Source of the DNA: Mytilisepta virgata
Lineage: Eukaryota; Mollusca; Bivalvia; Mytilida; Mytilidae
NCBI GenBank assembly: GCA_028015205.1
Contig: CM051521.1
Location: 97,130,513-97,194,512 of the forward strand
Direction of reading: 5' to 3'
Length of the DNA stretch: 64,000 nucleotides
The position numbers were made by a program, and so were the translations under genes. Below, piece after piece: positions 21,601-30,243 of this stretch (the first letter of the stretch is position 1; every line of letters starts with the position of its first letter). The notes under the pieces were generated by a model. It was not told where the DNA came from, made no database searches, and was given only the letters and a program-made list of their open reading frames with translations.

Positions 21601-24565
21601 TGAGCTTGAAATTAAGGATACTACAGATAAACCAAAGTCCGCTTCATATTTGGATTTGTTTCTTGAAATAGACTATGAGGGACATTTGAAGACAAAATTT
21701 TATGACAAACGTGATGACTTCAACTTTCCTATTGTTAATTTTCCCTTCTTGAGTAGCAATATACCAGCATCGCCTGCATATGGCGTCTACGTTTCTCAGC
21801 TTATCCGATTTTCAAGGGCATGCCCGACTTTCGACAAAGAGGATTACTGCTGTGACAAAAGCTTCTTAACCAGGGTTTTATCAGGGATAAGTTGATGTCA
21901 TCACTTAGGAAATTTTACGGTCGTCATCACGAATTGATTGACCATTACAGTGTTCCAATATCAAAGACGATGTTGGACCTGTTCCCACTGTCGTAACCTT
22001 TCATGTGCCTCCACCGATTTGTGTCTCCCCCGGATTGACTTTGTCGAACTTCACGACGGGTGCCGTATACGGAGCAGGAACTGCTTACCCTTAGTTTTCT
22101 GTGCTTATTTGTTGTGCTTGTGGTTGTTCATTTGTCTTCCCGGGTTTGTCTGTCCAATCGATTAAGTTTTTTTATTGCTCCTTAGGTATATTTGTCCTTT
22201 TTTGGTATGGAGCATCTATGAAAGGTCCTTTACAAAATTTGCATAAATCACCCCGGTCCATTAAACATAATGGCCGCCATGAGCATTACATGTTCTGATT
22301 GGTTGAAATTTAAAACTTCTTCTCCTCTGAAACCGTAAAGCCAAATGAACTAAATTTTGGTATGGAGCATCTATGAAAGGTCCTTTACACACTTTGCATA
22401 AATTATCATAGTCTTTGAAGCAAAATGACCACCAGAAGCCTTTATATATTCTCATTGGTCAAATTTTTAAATTCTTCTCCTCTGAAACCGTTTGACCAAC
22501 TTATACTTGGTATAAAGCATCTATGGAAGGTCATTTACAAAGTTTCCAGAAATCAATCTAGTCCATCAAATCAAATCAAAAGTTTGTGACTCCATGAGGT
22601 GAGCGATACATACAGGCTCAGCCCTCTGTGCTTCTTGTTCTTCAAGGCAATTAAAGACTGGAATTCGCTTCCTAATTCAATTAGATCAATTCGCGACAAC
22701 AACTCATTTAAAACAGAACTAAAATTATACGTTAAACAACTTTGAAAGTAAAATATTAAATCAAGTTAAACGAAAAATATTTAATGTGCATGCACTGTTG
22801 CTAATCATTTTCCTTATCCTTGTTAAAATTGTTCACCAAAGTAAGATCTGCAAATATGTCAACATGTCCAAAATTGTCAATTGACCCTTTATAGGATTTT
22901 TTGCCCTTCAAGGATAATGTACTTGTAAACAGTAATTATCAGTAAAAATAATGGTCTGACATATTGTCACAGATGTTTATAGCATAACTTGAAATAAATT
23001 TAATGGTAAGTGTACAAGTAAAATGGAGGGTCAAGTGTTAAGGTGATTGAAGATTTCCATAGTAACCAATGAAAAATCCCTAGTTACCACATATATTTGG
23101 GTTCAGGATCCTACAATTTACCTGTCCAAGTCAATATGGAAGGTAAAGAGTCAATGCCATTGAAAAAATCCCTAGCAACCATCTATATTTGGGTTCAGGA
23201 TTCTATAATTTAACTGTACAAGTCAATATTAAGGTGAAAAATACGTGGGTATACATTAAATAGCAAAACTAATCATTGATGCAAGATCTACACAAAAAGA
23301 ACAGGTGAACGATTCATGCTCTTGGGAGCCTTTTGTTTGTATTTAATTTCTGGTTGTTGTCTCTCTAAGGTTATCTCCTTTCCTATGTTCGATATAATTA
23401 TGATATTTCCAGAGTATTGTTAAACGATTGAATTCTCACATTAGTTTTATGACGTTAAAGAACAACACCTTCAAGTTTCGAGAAATACTTGTAACTGAAA
23501 ACATTATTTGTTAATTTTTTAGGCGGCACTGTCGACATAACCGCGTATGAGGTATTGGAAAATTTTCACCTAAGAGAATTAGCCAGGCCAACAGGTGGTC
23601 CTTGGGGAGGCATAGTGGTAGATGGCGAATATATGAACTTTCTTAAAACACTAATTGGAGAAGATGATTGGAATAAGTATGAGAAAGATAACCCAGAAGA
23701 CGTTCTTGAAATGAAAAGACGATTTGAAGCAAAGAAAAAGAGCATGAACGAATCGTCAAGCAATTTCGTTACTATTCAATTTTCATCTTCATTGAATCCG
23801 GCACGTTTTTCAAAGTTGATATCGATGTCCGATTACGCAAGTTCTGTGTTTGTCAAAAAGGATAAACTTCGTTTTGACAAAGAATTTATCAAAGGGGTAT
23901 TTTCAAAACCAATCAGCTTAATTATCGACCATCTGCGACATCTTTTAAGAGAAAGAAATATGAAAAATATTCGTGCAATTCTTATGGTTGGCGGTTTCTC
24001 CGAGTCGAAGATTTTATACGAAGCTGTAAAAGATGAATTCAAACATTTATCAGTTATTTGCCCACCTGACGCAGTTACTGCGGTTTTAAAAGGAGCAGTG
24101 ATGTTTGGTAATGATCCAGATATGATCTGTGAACGTGTTTGTCCAAGAACATATGGTGTATCTGTCAACGTCCCTTTCGACTCGAGCAAACATTTACCAC
24201 ATTTTAAAGAGATAGTAGAAGGAAAAGAGAAATGTACGAACATATTTAAAAAAATCGTTGAAAAGGAACAGAGGCTTATTGTAGGAAAAAGTGTGTTTCC
24301 CGTTTTCTGCCGCCCCTCAAAGTCAACGGATAGTGAAGCCGTTGTTGACGTATATGAATCCACCGAAAAAGACCCTTTGTATACTCTAGATGATAATGTT
24401 AGACCATTAGGATCATTAACTGTTCCCATCCCTGATGTTGAAAGGGGAAAAGATAGAGTGATAAAAATAGAGATGATGTTTGGTTACACTGAAATATTTG
24501 TTACTGCCACTGAGGAGGGGACCAACAATGAATATAAGGCTTCCTTTAAATGTGTAATGAACTAA
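9537..24565 (+). CDS. RanBP2 zinc finger-HSPA12-like Hsp70 family protein (nine exons, 810 aa)
   Basis: Exons are 9537-9624, 11749-11814, 13006-13164, 14013-14168, 14622-14837, 16805-17121, 17744-17974, 18893-19049 and 23523-24565. All introns are GT-AG, and the sum is 2,433 nt in one frame. Residues 2-22 form a RanBP2-type zinc finger (W-x-C-x2-C ... N ... C-x2-C). Residues 30-228 are a polar, Q/K/R-rich linker. From about residue 237 runs an HSPA12-type Hsp70 ATPase domain. It has the phosphate-1 loop AIDFGTTYSGYAYS (242-255), VPAIW in exon 7, YEPEAAALYC in exon 8, LDCGGGTVDI (460-469) and the adenosine motif MVGGFSES (618-625). HSPA12 proteins lack the usual Hsp70 substrate domain, and this one also ends shortly after the ATPase fold. 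ATP binding is likely. The client and the zinc-finger ligand (RNA or ubiquitin in other RanBP2 fingers) are unknown. The start codon could lie further upstream if the preceding exon is coding. Confidence 0.85.
9655..10375 (+). repeat. hairpin-headed element with repeated core, family b (intron 1)
   Basis: It begins with a perfect palindrome (GCTGTCGTGACAGC) followed by AACCGGATTTT, and ends with the complement AAAATCCGGTT, so the ends are inverted. The core has two diverged repeats with 'GAACGGTGAAAGTGAAAATC' and 'GACCTCCATTTTGTCATCAG', then a GC-rich CCGCCCGGCCGCCCGC stretch. It starts 30 bp after the exon-1 donor. Minus-strand frames here are translations of the repeat. Confidence 0.6.
10014..10073 (+). 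repeat. 30-bp tandem duplication
   Basis: Two perfect adjacent units (10,014-10,043 and 10,044-10,073), each starting GAACGGTGAAAGTG, inside the family-b element. A third, single copy of the motif is near 10,206. Confidence 0.9.
10568..10742. repeat. dispersed repeat, copy 2 of 2
   Basis: Partner of 4,140-4,325 in the same orientation. It lies in intron 1. Confidence 0.6.
11267..11341 (+). CDS. candidate cassette exon inside intron 1
   Basis: A 75-nt segment between an AG (11,265-11,266) and a good donor (GTAGGA at 11,342) is open when read in phase 1. It ends in phase 1, exactly like its neighbours. The peptide ends GGTKDRSNQ, and its KDR resembles the tails of exons 3 and 4. The acceptor has a weak pyrimidine tract. 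An alternative acceptor at 11,308 in the same frame would give a shorter version. Including it keeps the reading frame of the whole gene. It could be real, alternatively spliced or decayed, and is left out of the main model. Confidence 0.3.
11749..11814 (+). CDS. exon 2: linker exon, 22 codons
   Basis: The acceptor is TTCTTTTAG at 11,748 and the donor GTATGT at 11,815. It begins and ends in phase 1. The peptide (residues 30-51) starts GQKRIPIIQRQ and is polar and Gln-rich, with no known domain. Frame continuity on both sides and good splice sites are the support. Confidence 0.7.
13006..13164 (+). CDS. exon 3: linker exon, first member of a duplicated pair
   Basis: The acceptor is ATTTGTAG at 13,005 and the donor GTATGA at 13,165, phase 1 at both ends, 53 codons (residues 52-104). 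It contains QTNDRAYNRR and ends in KNRP. Exon 4 has the same layout and the same QTNDRAY core. The peptide is basic and Gln/Thr-rich, likely disordered. Function is unknown. Confidence 0.75.
13229..13342. repeat. degraded AACCATTTGAT-family MITE (intron 3)
   Basis: The right end CACCTCCCTAAAATTCAAAT followed by GGTCTCTCCC matches the family. The left part is weak. Confidence 0.35.
14013..14168 (+). CDS. exon 4: linker exon, second member of a duplicated pair
   Basis: The acceptor is TTGATTGTAG and the donor GTATGA, phase 1 at both ends, 52 codons (residues 105-156). It shares the GN- start, QTNDRAYHRR and the Thr/Lys/Asp-Arg tail with exon 3. The DNA of the QTNDRAY block is also clearly similar. 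This supports tandem exon duplication rather than chance. Confidence 0.75.
14622..14837 (+). CDS. exon 5: linker exon, 72 codons
   Basis: The acceptor ends CAAAATTACAG and the donor is GTAATT at 14,838, phase 1 at both ends (residues 157-228). It contains MEPNRKPIESSHIKSDRTSP and RYNILKPDIPKRQ and is Ser/Lys/Asp-rich with no known domain. It is the last linker exon before the ATPase. Confidence 0.75.
15010..15137 (+). other. possible alternative terminal exon in intron 5
   Basis: A very strong pyrimidine tract ending TTTTTTGAAG precedes a stretch open in phase 1 for about 42 codons to TAG at 15,135-15,137. The peptide has KDQDKPKPLRQNQ, similar in composition to the linker exons. If used, it would end the protein before the ATPase. 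No AATAAA signal was seen soon after it. Confidence 0.15.
15555..16640 (+). mobile_element. Penelope-like reverse transcriptase remnant in intron 5
   Basis: In order it shows a block with KCSTKPLSQDL (about 15,580), ETSYSRSGINQMWILKNS (about 15,645), FGGRVFQQTIGTNCASLLAD (about 15,973) and SASYLDLRLEIDPRGRL (about 16,125). NTKLYDKRDAFDFPIVNFPF and YGVYISQLIRYSRAC follow. It matches the 21.2-22.2 kb copy closely but lacks the segment that should hold the catalytic YIDD, jumping from SYESDFLNGY straight to LIYPRELEIKD. Frameshifts lie near 15,780-15,840 and after 16,290. It is inactive. The assignment to Penelope-like elements rests on the shared block order and is fairly but not fully certain. 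Confidence 0.65.
16805..17121 (+). CDS. exon 6: start of the HSPA12 ATPase domain
   Basis: The acceptor is TTGGATTTTAG at 16,804, entering in phase 1. The donor is GTAAAT at 17,122, leaving in phase 0. It encodes residues 229-334 with the phosphate-1 loop AIDFGTTYSGYAYS, then KTPTSILFN and FFSRFKMKL, all in the HSPA12 order. The upstream frame is open back to an ATG at 16,732, but that stretch is hydrophobic intron sequence, and the AG fits the phase of exon 5. Confidence 0.9.
17744..17974 (+). CDS. exon 7: HSPA12 ATPase domain, lobe I
   Basis: The acceptor is TTTTTTCAG at 17,743 and the donor GTATGT at 17,975, phase 0 at both ends, residues 335-411. It includes KIKALTVFSESIKYFK and IHWVLTVPAIW followed by AKQFMRLAAEE, classic HSPA12 landmarks. 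Confidence 0.9.
18569..18696. repeat. foldback element with perfect 23-bp arms (intron 7)
   Basis: Positions 18,569-18,591 and 18,674-18,696 are perfect reverse complements (core word CATTGATGCCATG). The 82-bp interior holds no gene. It is a MITE-like insertion. Confidence 0.75.
18893..19049 (+). CDS. exon 8: HSPA12 ATPase domain
   Basis: The acceptor is TAAATTGTAG at 18,892 (phase 0) and the donor GTAAAT at 19,050 (phase 1). It encodes residues 412-463 plus one base. It contains AYEPEAAALYCKEM and ends inside the phosphate-2 loop LDCG. Exon 9 supplies the rest after a 4.5-kb intron. Confidence 0.9.
19171..19234 (+). repeat. 32-bp tandem duplication
   Basis: Two units starting GAAGTCTATAATCTGAC at 19,171 and 19,203, in intron 8. 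Confidence 0.9.
19629..20312 (+). mobile_element. LINE (jockey/CR1-like) reverse transcriptase 3' part, left piece
   Basis: Translations in shifting frames give DWLVDNKLSLHLAKTECIIF, then KYLGLETDQNLSG, TALIQCHFDYSCSSWY and ETRVKQLRLGHVHKIYNN. These are typical of the C-terminal half of jockey/CR1-type LINE reverse transcriptases. A C14-A19 homopolymer replaces part of the frame near 19,928. The element is broken at about 20,312 by a tandem-core insertion and resumes at 22,636. Confidence 0.7.
20313..22635 (+). mobile_element. hairpin-headed tandem-core element, family c, inserted in the LINE
   Basis: The head is an inverted repeat (AGCTCAC ... GTGAGCT, about 20,313-20,343) followed by GCCATCACTTGGCGTCC and a GTCCGTCC-rich stretch. 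The core has about seven units of 148-156 bp, each with CTTCTCCTCTGAAACCGT, GGTATGGAGCATCTATG and CAAAATGGCCGCCATGA. The tail has GGTGAGCGAT. A Penelope-like copy interrupts the core at about 21,214-22,197. The 48.7-50.6 kb element shares head and tail but has a different core. Minus-strand frames at 20.5-21.1 and 22.3 kb are translations of the units. Confidence 0.7.
21214..22197 (+). mobile_element. Penelope-like reverse transcriptase remnant nested in the tandem core
   Basis: The core unit is cut inside 'GAACTGATT | TTTGGTATGGAG'. The insert encodes one long frame (21,305-21,895) with GIPMGTNFAPLLADLFLYSY, the catalytic FRYIDDALLLNND, SASYLDLFLEIDYEGHL, TKFYDKRDDFNFPIVNFPF and YGVYVSQLIRFSRAC. 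It lacks the N-terminal third and shifts frame after about 21,890. It is the best-preserved reverse-transcriptase core in the window but is 5'-truncated. Confidence 0.7.
22636..22745 (+). mobile_element. LINE reverse transcriptase, right piece
   Basis: It encodes FKAIKDWNSLPNSIRSIRDN and ELKLYVKQL followed by a stop, the expected C-terminus of the LINE left at 20,312. This shows the 2.3-kb block between the pieces is an insertion. Confidence 0.7.
23071..23232 (+). repeat. diverged direct repeat, period about 91 bp
   Basis: Two copies of an AT-rich unit share AAATCCCTAG, ATATTTGGGTTCAGGAT and CAAGTCAATAT, starting near 23,071 and 23,162. Confidence 0.7.
23523..24565 (+). CDS. exon 9: terminal exon, HSPA12 ATPase domain lobe II and C-terminus
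   Basis: The acceptor TTAATTTTTTAG at 23,522 enters in phase 1, completing LDCGGGTVDI. The exon then has GGPWGGIVVDGEYMNFLK, RFEAKKKSM, MVGGFSESKILYEAVK (adenosine site) and PPDAVTAVLKGAVMFG. It ends KASFKCVMN-stop. It spans residues 464-810. The minus-strand frame at 23,833-24,429 is a shadow. Confidence 0.93.
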
Positions 24566-24635
24566 TGAGGACCTGTAATCAATTATTTAAAAATATCATA
24601 CATTTCAATATCATATAAAACGTACTTTATACTCA

Positions 24636-24641
24636 AATAAA
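24636..24641 (+). terminator. polyadenylation signal AATAAA
   Basis: It lies 71 bp after the stop codon of the HSPA12-like gene, giving a short 3' UTR. Confidence 0.6.
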
Positions 24642-24764
24642 AAAATGTCAATTTAAACAGTATTGAGCCTCACTTGTCAAAAATTACTGTCTCGTTCCAT
24701 GGAAATGTTTACTAGAGATGTCCCCTTAAGCTAATTTTTGTTCACACCCTGAATTATTAAGTAG

Positions 24765-25470
24765 ATGATATCTATACTCCCGCTCCGAAGGATTGGGGTG
24801 TATACTTGTTTACCTCTGTCCATCCGTCCGTCCTTCCTTCCGCCACAAAATATGTGGTCGCAAAATTCTCAAGTACAACTAATTCAAAGGTGGTGTGAAG
24901 CATGACCATAATGATTTGTAAAGTACTTACAAATTTTGTACATGTGGTATATCTACTTCCCTTTTAACGATACATTGTTCACCATATGGCCTATGTAAAG
25001 TTTTGGTCCCAAATACTCAGCAACTACATGCCACAACTAATTCAAATTTGGTTTAAAGCATAAATATGATGAGCTTTTAAGCGCTCACCGATTTTGATCC
25101 TGTGGCATATCTTCTTTCTGCTAAACGATGCCGCCATCTTTCACTCGTGGCGTATGGAAATTTTTAGTCGTAAAATTCTCGGGAACTACATATTACATGA
25201 AGCATGACCATGATGAGTTGTAAAGTGTTGAGTGATTTTGTACCTGTGTCACATCTACTTCCTGTTCAATGATGCCGCGATATACTCTATATGGCTTATG
25301 GAAATTTTTGGTCCCAAAATTCCCAGCAACTACATGTTAAAAATACACAAACATGTATTTCAATGCTGGTGTGAAGCACGATAATGATGAGTTGTAAAGT
25401 GCTCACCGATTTTGTACACATGGCACATATACTTCGTGTTCGATGCTGCCATACATTTTCACTATACGGC
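24765..25470 (+). repeat. hairpin-headed element with tandem core, family d
   Basis: The head is ATACTCCC ... GGGGTGTAT (an inverted pair) followed by GTCCATCCGTCCGTCC. The core has four diverged units with 'GATGAGTTGTAAAGTGCT', 'GATTTTGTAC' and 'ACATCTACTTCC'. It abuts the LINE fragment on its right. No coding capacity. Confidence 0.55.
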
Positions 25471-26402
25471 TTATGGGATTTTTTTATCTTTTAGTTCTTT
25501 TAGTACTTTACCATTTATATTATCAAGACCACAAGCTTTATGTGGGTTAAATTTAGATAGTAACTTTGTGACTCCTGTTATGCTAATAGATATTTGTGGC
25601 ATCTCAAGATGTGGGCTAGTACCTTTGTCTGGAATATCGGTGTTTGTTTCGTTTGTGAAAACCGATTGGAACTGCTGGTTTAAGATGTTTGCTTTTTCTT
25701 CTGTTTCAGTGATTAAAATGCCATCCTTTTTTAAAGGTGCAATACCTGTGCTATCAGTTCTTGTGCTTTTAATATAGCTGAATAGGTTTTTTGGTTTTGC
25801 ATTTGATGTCATGTGTTGATCAGCATCATTTACAGGTAAATCACAGATTATTTTTTTCTATATAATTCCAATATCCTATTCTGAGTTCTTTCTGAACTTG
25901 CTTTTTGAGTTTTTTTTATTTTTTCTGGATTTTCCTTTCTTTTACTATATGCTTTATTTTTCTTGTTGATAAGTTTTCTTAATTTGTTTGTCACCCAAGG
26001 TAATCTATGTTTATAAGCTATCATTTTATGTGGGACATTTTTTTCTATTGATGTTACAAGATCTACTTTAAAGGTGTTCCATAAAGTATCAATATTACTC
26101 GTTTCATAATCCATTTCTAATTTTTTTAGGGTTTTATCTAAATCATCCTTAATATTTTCCCAGTTTGCTTTAGTAAATTTAAGTATTTTCCTTGGCACTT
26201 CCTGTACTCTTTTAAGCCATGTATCTATTTCTATGTATACTATGGCATGATCTGCTTGACCAACAGGTAGTAATGTTGTGATTTTATTTATGTTTGTTGG
26301 ATTATTTGTAAAGAAGATATCTAATATCCTGTCTTTACGTGTAGCTATATTTGTCACTTGATGTAGGTTCTGATCGTTCTCAACGATACATTTAGCCTGC
26401 AT
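25471..26402 (-). mobile_element. LINE fragment: endonuclease end and start of reverse transcriptase, minus strand
   Basis: The minus-strand frame 26,402-25,848 carries RKDRILDIFFTNNPTNINK and GQADHAIVYIEID, the C-terminal blocks of an endonuclease domain, then a Lys-rich linker. After a frame break the frame 25,812-25,471 has FSYIKSTRTDSTGIAPLKKD and FNPHKACGLDNINGKVLKEL, the first reverse-transcriptase block of jockey-type LINEs. The catalytic part and the 5' end are absent. It is a dead fragment. Confidence 0.75.
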
Positions 26403-26934
26403 CGGCGTAGTTTGCCTCCTTCTAAAGGTGTGGCAAATATTTCAATAGTATTTTCCAACAGCCAAAATAAGTCCGCCTTTAAACATTCATTCTGTTGTTT
26501 AATGATTTTCAGATTATATAGATGGGTATAAATCTGAAGACACAGTTTGGACATGGTTAATTTTATTTCGATTCGCAGTAACGTTAGTTGAAACATTTAC
26601 CACAAACAGAAAAATTGTAGAAATATATTTATAAGACAAATAAAAATATCGGAAAAAAGCAAATTGTTTGTAACCATTTTTTAGAATGTAAACTATTCCA
26701 CAACTTTCTCTCATCAAACAAATAAATAACTGGACATTAAAAGGTATTTTATGACTCGTGACATCTAAACTAGTCTTCAGAAAATGGTTTTCACTCCTTT
26801 TACTGCATTAAGTCAAAATAGAGGCACGGAAGCACTGCGGTTCCTTCGTTTAATTTTGCAGTCGGAGTAGATAATTTTTTAAGAAACGATAATATCACAA
26901 ATTTCTGTGCCTTTTTCCAGGATATTTTCATTTT

Positions 26935-27715
26935 TTTATCGTGGCCAAATCACAATCACAAAATTGCATCCAGTGGACACTCTGGACACAGCTTGAAGAT
27001 CTAGACTTTGCTGACGATCTGGCACTTCTTCCACACACACACACACACACACACACACACCAACAAATGCAAGATAAGATCAGCAAAGTAGCAGAACTAT
27101 CCTCACAAGTAGGTATGAACATCAAACGAAAAAAGACCAAAGTTCTCCGGACCATATACAACCTTTTCTACTTCAAGGAGAACCACTAGAGGATGTAGAA
27201 ACATTCACATATTTTGAGAGTATGGTAGATAAAAAAGGATGTACAAATGATGATGTTAAAGCCAGAACAGTAAAAGCCAACTCAAAAACATCTGGAACAC
27301 CAGATCTGAGAAGGCTGACAAAGTTATGAACATTGAGACCTAGAAGATAACAGTTGCAACAGTGAAAAAGATACATATTTTCATAAACTCCTGTTTGAGA
27401 CGCATTCTACAGGTCCACTGGCCAAATACCATAAGCAACACAGAGCTATGGGAAAGAACAAACCACCAACCTATTGAACAAGAAGTAATGCAAAGACGAT
27501 GGAGGTAGATAAGCCATACCTTAAGAAAACCACAAACAGACATCACAAGGCAGGCTTGGAACCCCTTTGACACATAGAGTAGAGGCCTAGAGGTAGACAT
27601 GAAAACAATGGGGAAGACCTGGCAACAATTAGAAAGAACAGCGCAGGACATGAATGACTGGAGAAAACTTGTTGATGGCCTATGCACCAAGAGGGGTAGT
27701 AGGCTTAAGTAAAAG
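26935..27715 (+). mobile_element. RTE/craniofacial-type LINE remnant, reverse transcriptase 3' half
   Basis: It encodes CIQWTLWTQLEDLDFADDLA with the catalytic FADD, then QQMQDKISKVAE and VGMNIKRKKTKVL. In shifting frames follow [32 protein letters not shown] and TMGKTWQQLERTAQDMNDW. This block order is common in invertebrate RTE-like LINEs. Several frameshifts and stops make it inactive. A (CA)n run interrupts it just after FADD. The long minus-strand frames here are antisense shadows. Confidence 0.75.
27032..27060. repeat. (CA)n microsatellite inside the LINE
   Basis: About 14 CA units. They read His-Thr repeats in the reverse-transcriptase frame, directly before QQMQ. Confidence 0.95.
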
Positions 27716-27719
27716 GCCA

Positions 27720-29249
27720 GATAAAAAATATATATTATATTGATATCAATTTCGTAAACTACTTACATATGGGAGAAGTTTTGAACAATATCCAAGACAT
27801 CTAGCTATATTTATGAGACATTTATCAGATATACAGAAAAATGAGGGGAGTTTTGACTTTATTTGGCCCAGAGATTTATTACATCTAGAACTGTATTGGT
27901 TAAAAATTCAATTTTGAACTCGGATAATTATAACATTTTTAACGATTGTTAGAGTTGCTTCACTACTATAATGTAAACTACGCCATATTAAAACTCCATA
28001 GTTGATCACGATTTAATTAAACGTAGAAAGCTTCTATCTTGCATGAAATTATATTTTTCTGTTAGAATGTTCTACCTTACAGATATCTACATTTCAACGG
28101 ACTTGTCTCATTCTTTTGAAATGTTACGGATGGCGTTCGTTACATATTAGCTAATGTCACTCCAGGTTTATTTACTTCTCTTTAGTCTTCGGTGTATTGT
28201 AATTATTTTGGTCATACTTTGTTCTCAGTATTGTATCAAGTATTAGCCTTCTCTCTTGATTTCCCCTTATCTTATACACTTCCCTATTCTTTACTAGAAC
28301 GTTACAAAAGCGTTTGGTAAAGTTACGTTTATAACTTATGTTATGTATTTAAATGAATACCCAGACTTTGATGAGTGGCGAGTACTTTGTGTTCAATTTT
28401 GAAAATACGGCCAGGGCGTAAATGGAAATTCTCAAATGACTCAACCTTCAAAGAATCCATAAATAAAATTTAAATTTCCTTGAAAATAATTTTCAGGTAT
28501 TTAAACTATTCGACCCGTTTCAAGATTTTTAAATTTATCTTTTCTTTCATTTCTTAATATAGCATTTAAAAATAAATATATCTGTCATTTAAGTATATAA
28601 TTCCTGGAATTTTGGTTCGAAAGGCATATACATGCTGTGAAATGAAAATAAAAGGCAGGATGGAGTAAATTCTAAACGAATATAGTAGATATTTGGAACT
28701 GGGCGAGCTGACTCTGTTGGTCGTAGCTGGCAGTTAATAAATTAACAGGGTATGTATTCTATAACATTCTACTGTCTCATTCTTTTTAAAATTTAGTTCT
28801 GTTATAATTCTAATTAACAATTATAAATTTAAGGACATTCTGTACATTATATCTTGTACGTCAGCAGATGAATTATTTCTTTTCCTCGTATAATCGCAAA
28901 GAAGAATCTCCATGGAGAGTACATAACTAATGTAACAGTCCGGAAAAATGTTCCCTTTCATTGTTTCTGTAGAGGGTCATACCATTTTAGCATTTTAGCC
29001 AACAGTTTTCAATTTTTTTTTTTTTTGTTAATTTTTGTTACAGTAATTTACAGATACGTATAATACAAAATACAATCTAAGAAAATGAAGAGGAGTTAAG
29101 TATAAGGTTCAAAAAATTGAATCACCTTAAAAAATATCTTAATCAATCCTTCGTATTTCTTGGAAATCATGTCCTCATTGTTTCAGGTAATCTTATTAAA
29201 TGATTTTGAAGAGGCTTGTTATTATCACCTGTAGGCCTACACATAATTA
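27720..29249. other. AT-rich intergenic stretch
   Basis: No gene, RNA or repeat boundary could be supported over 1.5 kb. Confidence 0.4.
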
Positions 29250-30243
29250 TGGCACGCCGTTGTTATATTTATTCAATTTCGAGATATCTTATTTAGTTAA
29301 ATAAGATATCTTATAAACTAATTGAGATATCTTATAAATTAATAGAAATATCTTATAAATTAATAGAGATATCTTATAAACAAATAGAGATATTTTATAA
29401 ACTTATAGAGATATCTTATTAACTTATAGAGATATCTTATTTAACTGGTTATAAAGATATCTTATTAAATATATAAGATATCTCTATAAGTTAATAAGAT
29501 ATCTCTATTAGTTTATAAGATATCTCTATTAGTTTATAAGATATCTTATAAACTTTATAAGATATCTAATAAAGTATGTGTTTAAAAGATATCTTTATAA
29601 AGAAGTAAGATATCTTATTAACTAATAGAGATATCTTATTAACTAATAGAGATATCTTATTTACCGATAGAGATATCTTATTAACTAATAAAGATATCTT
29701 ATTAACTTATAGAGATATCTTATTTACTTTCAAATTAAATAAGATATCTTATAAAAATTAAAGATATCTTAATACTTTAAAAGATATCTTAATACTTTAA
29801 AAGATATCTCTATAAGTTTATAAGATATCTCTATTAGTTTATAAGATATCTCTATTAGTTTATAAGATATCTCTATTAATTTATAAGATATCTTATTAAC
29901 TAATAGAGATATCTTATAAATTAATAGAGATATCTTATAAATTAATAGAGATATCTCATAAACAAATAGAGATATCTTATTTAACTGGTTATAAAGATAT
30001 CTTATTAAATATATAAGATATCTCTATAAGATAATAAGATATCTTATAAACTAGTAGAGATATTTTATTAACTAGTAGAGATATCTTATAAACTTATAGA
30101 GATATCTTATTAACTTATAGAGATATCTTATTTACTTTCAAATTAAATAAGATATCTTATATAAATTAAAGGTATCTTAATACTTAATAAGATATCTTGT
30201 TAAATAAATAAGATATCTTGGAAAATATAAAAACGGCGTGCCA
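29250..30243. mobile_element. Tc1/mariner-like MITE filled with a GATATC satellite
   Basis: The ends are perfect inverted repeats (TGGCACGCCGTT ... AACGGCGTGCCA), flanked by TA on both sides, as for Tc1/mariner-type elements. Beyond the first 12 bp the ends stay similar (TTATATTT) and run into the interior. That interior is about 940 bp made almost wholly of roughly 21-bp units centred on AAGATATCTT or AGAGATATCTT, with about forty exact GATATC sites. Unit blocks occur in both orientations, so very large hairpins are possible. There is no coding capacity. Confidence 0.75.

Noticed and set aside
23833..24429. 198-codon minus-strand frame opposite exon 9
   Set aside because: It is the antisense of a well-supported HSPA12 exon, with no motif of its own.
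25412..25777. 121-codon plus-strand frame
   Set aside because: Antisense of the minus-strand LINE reverse-transcriptase start.
26928..27161. Minus-strand frame with CVCVCVC repeat
   Set aside because: Antisense of the (CA)n run in the LINE.
27340..27690. 116-codon minus-strand frame
   Set aside because: Antisense of the decayed RTE-like LINE, whose plus strand carries the recognisable blocks.
29270..30220. Array of regulatory binding sites
   Set aside because: The GATATC units fill an element with inverted ends and TA flanks. A satellite inside a MITE explains it better.
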